From positions 14,861 to 78,860 of the forward strand of contig CAZWYF010000014.1 in assembly GCA_964637835.1 (NCBI GenBank): 64,000 nucleotides of DNA. Reading direction: 5' to 3'. Below the pieces are notes generated by a model, which did no database searches, was not told the DNA's origin, and was given only the letters and a program-made list of their open reading frames with translations. This stretch comes from Glo-17 sp964637835. Its GTDB lineage: Bacteria > Krumholzibacteriota > Krumholzibacteriia > LZORAL124-64-63. Positions within the stretch are counted from its first letter, which is position 1, and every line of letters starts with the position of its first letter. Below are positions 38,441 to 46,017 of the stretch, piece by piece. Position numbers and translations under genes: made by a program.

Positions 38441-41173
38441 CCAGTGCAGGCGCCAGCGGAGCTCGAGGCCGTGGTCCACGGCGCCGGCGGTCAGGCGGGA
38501 GTCCGCGCCGGTGAGGTTGTCCAGCCCCACCGAGAGGTTGGTGCCCACCAGGCGGAAGCCCGCGATGGCGTCCAGACGGGTGATGGCCGGCAGGGAGGTG
38601 GGGCCGGCCAGGTCCCAGGGGTCGTTCATCTCGCCGCGGTGGCCGAGGAAGAGCCCCAGCTGGAGGATGCCATCCTCGCGGAAGAGATGGTTCTCCCACA
38701 GGACGGTCAGGCGCCAGTCGACCTCCGGCGGCAGGGCCGCGCGCAGGTCGCCCGTCTGGCTCCAGGTGCGCCAGGTGCCGGCTGCTTGGACCCGCGCCCA
38801 TCCCAGGAAGCGTCCCTCCCGCCCCACGGCCACGCGCACGGTGGCCGCGTCGAGTTCCAGGCCGTTCTGCCACTGGCCCGCGGTGGGCTGGTCCGGGCGG
38901 GGCGCCCAGCCGATGCCGTCTCGCAGGCGACGGACCGCGCCATCCACGGCAAGATCGAGGCCCGCCAGCGCCCAGCGGGCTCCCGCGGCCAGGCGCCAGA
39001 CGGACTCGCGGCCGAGGTCGGCATCCGGCAGGACCACCGTGCGGCGGCCGCCCGGGGTCACGAAGCTCCAGGCGGTGGCCAGTTCATCGAGACGGGGGGC
39101 GCGGCCGCCACGCTCGAGGGCGAGCTGCCAGCGCGGATCCGGCCGATCCTCCAGCAGCCGCGCCGCACCGCCAGCCAGCCAGCCACCGTGCTCCGCCCAC
39201 CAGGCCGCGCCGGTGAGCTGCGCCCGGGCGAAGCCCACCGGCCAGCTGCGCGTGGCGGTCACCGCCGCGTCCTCGGCGGCCAGTCGCGTCGTGTCGGCGT
39301 GAGCGGGCGCCCAGTCCGGGTCGGCCCCGGTATCGGCGACCGTGCGCCGGCCGTAGCGGAGGTCCACGCGGCCCGCATGCGCGGCGTCTCCCCAGGATGC
39401 CAGCAAGCCCTGATGCGTCCCCTCCTGCTGTCGCCGGTGGCCCGACACCGACTCCAGGTCCCGATCCCAGTCCACGTCCGTGTTCAGCCACCAGACCGCC
39501 AGCCGGGCTGGCCGCTCGCCCGCTCGCGCGCGCCAGTCCAGGCTCACCCGGTTGGACCACAGATCCTGGTGCTGCTTCCCGTGGGCGGGCAGCCCCTTCT
39601 TCAGCTTGCGCACGTTCTCCACCGCGAAGCCGAGCTGCCCGGCGGCGCCCAGGTCGCGGATGAGCTCCCCACGGCCGGAGCGGAACTTGGCGTGTCCCCA
39701 GAACGCGTCCTGCTGCAACTGGTCGAACTCCGGGTACCGCGTCTCGCCGGCGGTGCGGAAGTCGAAACCCTCGTTGTCCAGGAGCTCGTGGAAGGAGAAG
39801 TCTCCACGCCAGGGCGCCCGCGCGGTGAGCAGGTGCAGGGTGCGGAGGTAGCTCTCGTGCGGCCCCTTGAACCAGCGGGTGTCGGTGAGGTCGTGGGAGG
39901 GGGCGGGGTCGTCCCGGACCAGGTCCACCGTGCCGGCCATCGCGCCGTCGGCGCCCGTCAGGCCGAACCCCACGGCCCCGAGGCGACGGCCGGCGGTGGC
40001 GATGGTCTCCGGATCGTCCAGGTAGCGGTGACCGATCTGCAGCGGCAGGCCGTCGCGCGTCAGGCGCGGCGTCACGGCGGTGCCCGGCTCGCCCGCCAGG
40101 TAGACCGCGGCACCCTGGCCGCCATCGCGGACGGGCAAGAAGGCGGTGCGGCGGGCGAGATCCTCGTGCAACGAGGCGAAGAACGGCTGCCAGAGGGGGC
40201 GCTCCCAGTCCCGGACGTGGCGGACCTGCTCCCGGCGCCAGGTGGTCCCGGAGTCGAAGCGTCGCGGCGCTGGCGGCGCACCGGCGATCGCCAGCGTGTC
40301 CGNNNNNNNNNNNNNNNNNNNNNNNNNNNNNNNNNNNNNNNNNNNNNNNNNNNNNNNNNNNNNNNNNNNNNNNNNNNNNNNNNNNNNNNNNNNNNNNNNN
40401 NNCAGCGAATCCACCGGCGCCGCCAGCGAATCCGCCGGCGCGGCCAGCGAATCCGCGGGGACGACCCCGGCCGTCGCCATGGCGTCGGGAAGCGCGGCCA
40501 GGGAGTCGGCTCCGGCCGTGACGGCCAAGGTGTCCCGACCCTCCTGCACGGTCCGGGCGGAGCCCTCCGCGGCCACCCCCAGGGCCAGCAGCAGGAACAA
40601 CGACCGCGATACGTGGACCACCCGCGGACCACCCCGATCGAGGCGTCCGAGACGCCCGGCCAGCGGCGGCAGCAGGGAGGCGAAGGCGACCACGCAGGTG
40701 CCGGCGTGCAGGGCCGCCAGGGGCAGGCCGCCCAGCAGCGTGGCGCGCAGGGGCAGGTCCAGGGCCGCCGCCACCGCCAGGTTGGTCAGCAGGTCGAAGC
40801 CCACGGCCGCCGCGAGCCCCAGCAGGGCAGCCAGCAGCACCGACGGCAGCGTCGGTCGGCGACGGAGCACGGGCGCCAGCCATCCCCCGGCCAGGCCCAC
40901 GGTCGCCAGCCCCAGCATCTGGGCTCCCAGGACCAGCGGCACCGGTGGGCCGAAGGGACTGCCCAGGGAATAGGCCGCGGCCGAGATGGCGCCCACGCCG
41001 GCGCCGCCGGCCGGGCCCAGGGCCAGACCGGCGAGCGCGGCGTTCAGGGTCATGAGCTCCACGCCGGGGATGCCCGCCAGCAGGTAGCCCAGCCCCACCC
41101 CGGTGCCGCTGAAAAGGCCCAGCAAGACGGCTCGCCGGACCCGGTGGTGTTCGGTGATCTCGGACTTCGACAT
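38426..41173 (-). CDS. ECF S-component-like membrane domain joined to a TonB-receptor-like outer-membrane barrel (contains assembly gap)
   Basis: One open frame from ATG 41173 across an N-gap. Residues 1 to about 178 look like an ECF-transporter substrate-binding S component, with about six hydrophobic helices and the marks GYLLAGIPGVELMTL and YSLGSPFGPPVPLVL. Then comes a signal-peptide-like segment (VSRSLFLLLALGVAAEGSA), a linker of DSLAAP repeats, the gap, and about 620 residues resembling a degenerate TonB-receptor plug (LTRDGLPLQIGHRYLDD) and barrel, ending NLTGADSR and a final aromatic-rich strand (ELRWRLHWVFTH). GTG 40621 could start a separate exported barrel. If the gap length is wrong the two parts may be separate genes. 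Confidence 0.6.
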   Translation of the reverse strand: MSKSEITEHHRVRRAVLLGLFSGTGVGLGYLLAGIPGVELMTLNAALAGLALGPAGGAGVGAISAAAYSLGSPFGPPVPLVLGAQMLGLATVGLAGGWLAPVLRRRPTLPSVLLAALLGLAAAVGFDLLTNLAVAAALDLPLRATLLGGLPLAALHAGTCVVAFASLLPPLAGRLGRLDRGGPRVVHVSRSLFLLLALGVAAEGSARTVQEGRDTLAVTAGADSLAALPDAMATAGVVPADSLAAPADSLAAPVDSLXXXXXXXXXXXXXXXXXXXXXXXXXXXXXXXXXXDTLAIAGAPPAPRRFDSGTTWRREQVRHVRDWERPLWQPFFASLHEDLARRTAFLPVRDGGQGAAVYLAGEPGTAVTPRLTRDGLPLQIGHRYLDDPETIATAGRRLGAVGFGLTGADGAMAGTVDLVRDDPAPSHDLTDTRWFKGPHESYLRTLHLLTARAPWRGDFSFHELLDNEGFDFRTAGETRYPEFDQLQQDAFWGHAKFRSGRGELIRDLGAAGQLGFAVENVRKLKKGLPAHGKQHQDLWSNRVSLDWRARAGERPARLAVWWLNTDVDWDRDLESVSGHRRQQEGTHQGLLASWGDAAHAGRVDLRYGRRTVADTGADPDWAPAHADTTRLAAEDAAVTATRSWPVGFARAQLTGAAWWAEHGGWLAGGAARLLEDRPDPRWQLALERGGRAPRLDELATAWSFVTPGGRRTVVLPDADLGRESVWRLAAGARWALAGLDLAVDGAVRRLRDGIGWAPRPDQPTAGQWQNGLELDAATVRVAVGREGRFLGWARVQAAGTWRTWSQTGDLRAALPPEVDWRLTVLWENHLFREDGILQLGLFLGHRGEMNDPWDLAGPTSLPAITRLDAIAGFRLVGTNLSVGLDNLTGADSRLTAGAVDHGLELRWRLHWVFTH
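40303..40402. other. Assembly gap (100 N)
   Basis: Exactly 100 undetermined bases, the usual placeholder for a scaffold join of unknown length. It falls inside a coding repeat region; both flanks stay in the same frame only if the true length is one more than a multiple of three. Confidence 0.98.
40403..40465. repeat. 21-bp tandem repeat beside the assembly gap
   Basis: Three units at 40403-40423, 40424-40444 and 40445-40465, each beginning CAGCGAATCC on the plus strand; on the minus strand each encodes seven residues of the (A/V)DSLAAP type. The array probably continues into the gap and may have caused it. Confidence 0.85.
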
Positions 41174-41219
41174 GCGCCGGAGGGTAAGCGCTGCCCGGCG
41201 GGGCGGCAAGCGCCGAGGC

Positions 41220-42905
41220 TCAGCCGACGAGGGCGCGCAGGCGCTGGGCGACGTCGGCGAAGCCGGCGTCGATGGCGTGGACCCGTCGGTAGTGCTCCTG
41301 CGCCTCATCGGCACGGCCGAGCTCCTCGAGGGTGCGGCCAGCGTGGTAGCGCAGGCCGAGGGCCGCCCGGTCGTCGGATGCGGCGGCGGTCAGACCATCC
41401 TGCAACACCGCGACCGCCTCGTCGAACCGGCCGTCACGCCGCAGGGCGACGCCCCACATCTCGCGCGCTCGCAGGGCGTGCTCCGGATCGGCCGCGGCGG
41501 CCCGGAAGGCCAGGGCGGCCTGGTCGTTCAGGCCCATCTCCAGGTACACCATCCCCTGGTCGTACTGGGCCTGGGGATCGGCGGTCTCGGCATCACCGAG
41601 GTTGCGCCCGATCTCGCTGGCGATGGTGGACACCTGCTCGCTGTCGCTGCTGCGCAGGATGTCCTCGCCCTCCTCGGCGAGGATCTCGTCCAGCAGGTTG
41701 ACGCTGCCGGCCGTGCCCGACGTTGCGGCGACCGGGGCGGCCAGGGCAGCCGCGTCGGCCCCGCTCTCCGCCCCCTGGACCGGGCCGGACGACGGGTTCT
41801 CCAGGACCGCGGCGGCCTCGGCCGCCGCACCGGCCAGATCGGCGAAGCTGGTCTCCCCGTCCAGATCGATGCTGATGCAGCCATCCTCGTCGCGATCGAA
41901 CCCCTCCGGCGGTTCCTCCGTGGCGATCCCGGCCACGGCATCCACGCCGGTCGGCGCGGCGGACGCCTCCCGATCCAGATCCGGGCCGTCGGCCGCGTCC
42001 ATCTCGCTGGACGAACCCCCGTCGCCGCCGGCGAGTTCCCCGCCGTCGGCGAGGATCTCGGCGAAGGCCCCGGCCGTGGCGGCCTGCGCCTCGTCCCCGG
42101 GACCGGCCGCCGATCCGGTGACGGTCCCGCCCGCCGGTCGCGACACCGGCTCGGTGGGCTCGGCCGGCCTGGCGGGCGCCACCGCCGCGGGCGCGGCGTC
42201 GCCGCCGAGGTCGATGGTGTTGACGTCGGCGAAGCTCTCAACCGCGCCGCCCACCTCGCCGCTGACCCGCTGCCAGCGCGTGTACTCGGCGTAGTTGATC
42301 AGCTCGGGCACCCGCGAGATCAGGGTCGCCACGGCCTCCACCGCCTGCTCCCCCTCGCCGCGGCGATGCGCCAAGCAGGCCCGCAGGCAGCCCACCCGCG
42401 CCGCCTCGAGGACCATGTCCCAGACGCGGAAGATCTGCTCCACCTTCTCCAGGATGGGATCGCTCTCAGCGTAGAACTCGAAGAGCTCGAGGCAGCGCTT
42501 GTGGAAGATCTCCTTGATCTCGCCGGAGACGTCGTCCGCCCGGGCGAGGAAGGTCAGGGCATACTTCTCGCCCTCGTGCACCAGCCCCTGCTCGGCGCGG
42601 ATCTCGGCCAGGAACCAGTTGGCGTTGAGGTTGTCGGGGTCGTGCCGCAGGACCTTCTTGTACACCGCCTGGGCGTTGTTCAGCAGGCCGTTCTGCTTGT
42701 ACTTGCCCGCGGCGGCCAGGAACTGGCGGATGGCCTTGGCCTGGTCGCCGGCCTTCAGGCAGACGTCCCCGTACTCATTGAGCGAGGAGGGGTTGTTCTT
42801 GTCCAGCTCGAGGATCTGGGCGTAGGCGTCCGCCGCCCCGGCCCAGTCGCGCTTCCTGCCGGCTTCGTAGGCTTGCTGCTTGAGCTTGCGCAGTTTCGAG
42901 GACAA
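41220..42905 (-). CDS. TPR protein with disordered acidic centre
   Basis: A 561-residue cytosolic protein without signal peptide. TPR units fill residues 1 to about 125 (YEAGRKRDWAGAADAYAQIL, YGDVCLKAGDQAKAIRQFLA), a helical part follows to about 225, then about 210 residues are Ala/Gly/Asp/Glu-rich and disordered, and the last 130 are TPR again (YLEMGLNDQAALAFRAAAAD). The only sensible start is TTG 42905 with AGGGGGG eight bases upstream. Similar two-ended TPR proteins occur in motile gliding bacteria, but function is unknown here. It stands alone after the hutI terminator. Confidence 0.75.
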   Translation of the reverse strand: MSSKLRKLKQQAYEAGRKRDWAGAADAYAQILELDKNNPSSLNEYGDVCLKAGDQAKAIRQFLAAAGKYKQNGLLNNAQAVYKKVLRHDPDNLNANWFLAEIRAEQGLVHEGEKYALTFLARADDVSGEIKEIFHKRCLELFEFYAESDPILEKVEQIFRVWDMVLEAARVGCLRACLAHRRGEGEQAVEAVATLISRVPELINYAEYTRWQRVSGEVGGAVESFADVNTIDLGGDAAPAAVAPARPAEPTEPVSRPAGGTVTGSAAGPGDEAQAATAGAFAEILADGGELAGGDGGSSSEMDAADGPDLDREASAAPTGVDAVAGIATEEPPEGFDRDEDGCISIDLDGETSFADLAGAAAEAAAVLENPSSGPVQGAESGADAAALAAPVAATSGTAGSVNLLDEILAEEGEDILRSSDSEQVSTIASEIGRNLGDAETADPQAQYDQGMVYLEMGLNDQAALAFRAAAADPEHALRAREMWGVALRRDGRFDEAVAVLQDGLTAAASDDRAALGLRYHAGRTLEELGRADEAQEHYRRVHAIDAGFADVAQRLRALVG

Positions 42906-43017
42906 GGAGTAGCCCCCCTGGAGGTCCTGGAGATCCGGCCATGCGTCCGCCGCACCCCTCGCGATCGGTGGCGGCTCGTGGTGTATGTTCGTTCACCCGG
43001 GGCCGAAGTTGAGGAAT

Positions 43018-43054
43018 AAAAAAAGGCGAGCGGGCCGGCGCGCGCCGGACCCGC
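43018..43054 (-). terminator. Rho-independent terminator of hutHI
   Basis: On the minus strand an 11-bp GC stem (GCGGG-T-CCGGCG paired with CGCCGG-CCCGC, one bulge) is followed by CTCGCC and TTTTTTT. It is the clearest intrinsic terminator in the window and lies 33 bases after the hutI stop. Confidence 0.9.
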
Positions 43055-43086
43055 CCGCCGGGCCAATCGGCCGGTGGGCGCCCCCA

Positions 43087-44409
43087 TCACGCCACCCTGC
43101 GGCCACCCCGGTAGACGGCCGCCACCTGGTCCACGCCGCCGTGGTAGGGCAGCAGGCGGTAGTCGTCGCCGCGGAGGATCAGGAAGTCGGCCTGCTTGCC
43201 CGGAGCCAGCGACCCCACCCGGTCGGCGCGATGCAGCGCCCAGGCCGAGTTCAGCGTCGCCGCGGTGAGCGCCTCGGCGGGCGCCAGCTTCATCTGGCTG
43301 CAGGCGATGGACAGGATCAGGGGCATGCTTTCGATGGGACAGCTGCCGGGATTGAAGTCCGTGGCCACGGCCACCGCGCAGCCAGCGTCGATCATCTGCC
43401 GGGCCGGCGCGTAGTCGCGGATCCCCAGGGTGAAGACCGTCCCGGGCAGGAGCGTGGCCACGGTGTCGGACGCCGCCAGGGCGGCGATGCCCGCCTCGTC
43501 GATGCGGATCAGGTGGTCGGCCGAGTCGGCGCCCAGGCGCGCGGCCAGGGCCGCCCCGCCCATGGGCTCCAGCTCGTCCGCGTGCAGGGTCACCCGCAGG
43601 CCCAGCTCCTGGGCCCGCCGCACGATGGCCTCGGTCTCCGCCAGCCCGAAGACCGACGGCTCGCAGAACACGTCGCAGCGCTCGGCCAGCCCCTCCTCCA
43701 CCACGCGGGGCAGGATCTCCTCGCCGACCAGGCGCACGTAGTCCGCCCGCCGGTCGCGGTACTCGTCGGGGATCTCGTGCGCCGCCAGGCAGGTGAGCAC
43801 CGTGTCGAGGCCCACCTGGTCCACCGCCCGGCGCGCCGCCCGCAGGGTCTTCACCTCGTCGGCGAGCGAGAGTCCGTAGCCGCTCTTGATCTCCACGGTG
43901 GTGGTGCCCTGCGCCCGCAGCCGCTCCAGCCGCGGCACCGACAGCGCCACCAGTTCGTCCTCGCTCCGCTCCCGCAGATCGCGCACCGAGGCGCGGATCC
44001 CGCCGCCGGCGGCGGCGATCTCCAGGTAGCTCTCGCCGCGGGCGCGACGCTCGTACTCGTCCTGCCGGGTGCGTCCGAAGACGGCGTGGGTGTGGGGATC
44101 GACGAAGCCCGGGATCACCGCCGCGCCGCCGGCATCGACCACCGTCACGCCGGCGGGAACCCCACTGCCGGCCAGCAGGAGATGGCCCACCTCGTCGGCC
44201 GGCCCGGCGGCCACCACCCGGCCGCCCGCCACCGCCAGCATGGCCCCGGCGATCTCTCCGATCCTCGCCAGTCCCGCCCCCCGGCGCGGCCCCGCCTCCG
44301 GCCCGTCCAGTGCCGGATCGTGCACGGTGCAGAGCTGGCCGATGTTCGCCACGAGCAGGTCGAGGTCCGTCGCCGCGGGCAGCGACCCGGCGTAGAATCC
44401 CTCAGGCAT
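43087..44409 (-). CDS. hutI: Imidazolonepropionase
   Basis: Third step of histidine degradation: hydrolyses 4-imidazolone-5-propionate to formimino-glutamate. The 440-residue amidohydrolase has the metal motif PGFVDPHTHAVFGRTRQDEY, then EIKSGYGL, a catalytic region RVTLHADELEPMGGA, DSADHL and TDFNPGSCPIESMPLIL. The start ATG 44409 overlaps hutH by eight bases. The long N-terminal segment (about 25 residues more than usual) includes a Gly/Arg-rich stretch. Confidence 0.96.
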   Translation of the reverse strand: MPEGFYAGSLPAATDLDLLVANIGQLCTVHDPALDGPEAGPRRGAGLARIGEIAGAMLAVAGGRVVAAGPADEVGHLLLAGSGVPAGVTVVDAGGAAVIPGFVDPHTHAVFGRTRQDEYERRARGESYLEIAAAGGGIRASVRDLRERSEDELVALSVPRLERLRAQGTTTVEIKSGYGLSLADEVKTLRAARRAVDQVGLDTVLTCLAAHEIPDEYRDRRADYVRLVGEEILPRVVEEGLAERCDVFCEPSVFGLAETEAIVRRAQELGLRVTLHADELEPMGGAALAARLGADSADHLIRIDEAGIAALAASDTVATLLPGTVFTLGIRDYAPARQMIDAGCAVAVATDFNPGSCPIESMPLILSIACSQMKLAPAEALTAATLNSAWALHRADRVGSLAPGKQADFLILRGDDYRLLPYHGGVDQVAAVYRGGRRVA

Positions 44410-45991
44410 GGTCAGCGCTCCCTTCCAGCGGTGCGAGGTGCCGATCCAGCCCGGCCAGCAGCTCGTCGCCGCGCAGCAGGCTGCAGACCCGGGTGAGGTC
44501 GTCGGTCAGGGGCCGGTCGCCCGGCGTGAGGTCCACGTGCTCCCGCAACCGCGCGAGCACCCCGTCCAGGGGGTCGGCGGGCCGCAGCACGGGACGACCC
44601 AGTCGCCGCGCCGCCCCCTCGCGCGTGATGAACTCCAGGGCGCGTCCCGCGGTCAGGAACTCCAGCGCCACCACAGCCTCGCAGCGATCGAGGCACGGCG
44701 CCAGCTTCACCGCCGAGACGCTGCCCATGCTCACGTGGTCCTCCTGGCCGCAGCTGGTGGGGATGGAGTCCACCGCCGCGGGGAAGGCCTTGCTCCGGGT
44801 CTCGACCACCAGCGCGGCCGCCAGGTACTGGGCGATCATCAGGCCCGATTCCAGGCCCGGGTCGGCCGCCAGGAAGCGGGGCAGGCGACCGCCGTTGCCC
44901 GACAGCAGGAGATCCTGGCGCCGCTCGGCGATGCTGGCGATCTCCGCGCAGGCCGCGTAGAGCGCGTCCAGCTGCAGGGCCAGGGGCTGGCCATGGAAGT
45001 GTCCCCCGGTGATCACCTCGCCCACCTCCGGCATGAGCACCGGGTTGTCGGTCACCGACCCGGCCTCGCGCAGCAGCACCTCCTCCGCCCGCCGCACCTG
45101 GCCCAGGCTGGCGCCCACCACCTGCGGGCAACAGCGCACCGAGTACGGGTCCTGCACCCGGCCGCAGTCGCGATGGTGCTCCATGACCTCGCTGCCCCGC
45201 AGCAGGCCATCGAGCACGGCGGCCGCGTCCTGGATCTCCCGGTGGGGCCGCAGCGCGTGGTAGGCCGCGCCGAAGGGCCGCATGCTGCCCTCGAGCGCCT
45301 CGACGGTGAGCGCCGCAGCCACCAGGGCGTTGCGCACCAGCCCGTGCGCCCGGGCCACCGCGTGCAGCCCCAGGCTGGTCATCAGCTGCGTGCCGTTGAT
45401 GAGGGCCAGGCCCTCCTTGGCCTCCAGGGTCAGGGGCTCGCGGCCGGCGGCCTGCAGCGCCGCGCCCGCTGGCCGCCGCTCGCCACCCGGCCCCAGCACC
45501 CAGCCCTCGCCCATGAGCACCAGGGCCAGGTGGGCCAGGGGCGCCAGGTCGCCGCTCGCGCCCACCGAGCCGCGCGAGGGGATCCATGGCGTGACGTCCG
45601 CCTCCAGCAGCCACAGCAGCTGGTCGATCACCGCCGGGCGCACCCCGGACGACCCGCCCGCCAGACTCACCGCCCGCAGCAGCAGCATGCCGCGCGCCTC
45701 CTCGCGGGAGAGCGCCGGCCCCCAGCCCACGGCGTGGCTGCGGACCAGGTTGCGCTGCAGGTCGGCCAGCTGGTCGGCGGGGATCACCGTGTCGGCCAGC
45801 TTCCCGAAGCCGGTGTTCACGCCGTAGATCTTCTCGCGCCCCTGCTCCAGCCCGCGACGGAAGGCCAGGCAGGCCTCCACGCGCTCGCGAGCGGTCGGGG
45901 CGAGGCCGGCGGCGCGCTGGCCGGCGCAGATGGCGATGAAGGCGGGCAGGTCGAGGCGATCCTCGCCCACCGCGAAGGCGGTGTGGTCCAT
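44402..45991 (-). CDS. hutH: Histidine ammonia-lyase
   Basis: First step of histidine degradation (histidine to urocanate). The 529-residue protein has Tyr56 in IYGVNTGFG and the self-forming MIO group Ala145-Ser146-Gly147 in GSVGASGDLAPLAH; GTQLMTSLG and QDPYSVRCCPQV are also typical. It begins 26 bases after the helicase gene and overlaps hutI. Urocanase (hutU) and the last enzyme are not in the window. Confidence 0.97.
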   Translation of the reverse strand: MDHTAFAVGEDRLDLPAFIAICAGQRAAGLAPTARERVEACLAFRRGLEQGREKIYGVNTGFGKLADTVIPADQLADLQRNLVRSHAVGWGPALSREEARGMLLLRAVSLAGGSSGVRPAVIDQLLWLLEADVTPWIPSRGSVGASGDLAPLAHLALVLMGEGWVLGPGGERRPAGAALQAAGREPLTLEAKEGLALINGTQLMTSLGLHAVARAHGLVRNALVAAALTVEALEGSMRPFGAAYHALRPHREIQDAAAVLDGLLRGSEVMEHHRDCGRVQDPYSVRCCPQVVGASLGQVRRAEEVLLREAGSVTDNPVLMPEVGEVITGGHFHGQPLALQLDALYAACAEIASIAERRQDLLLSGNGGRLPRFLAADPGLESGLMIAQYLAAALVVETRSKAFPAAVDSIPTSCGQEDHVSMGSVSAVKLAPCLDRCEAVVALEFLTAGRALEFITREGAARRLGRPVLRPADPLDGVLARLREHVDLTPGDRPLTDDLTRVCSLLRGDELLAGLDRHLAPLEGSADHA

Positions 45992-46017
45992 GGTGGGACG
46001 ACCTCTCCGGGACGATC

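Noticed and set aside
39084..40883. Minus-strand 599-codon frame crossing the N-gap
   Set aside because: Alternative frame of the ECF/barrel gene; Arg/Gly-rich and open largely because the N-run contributes no stops.
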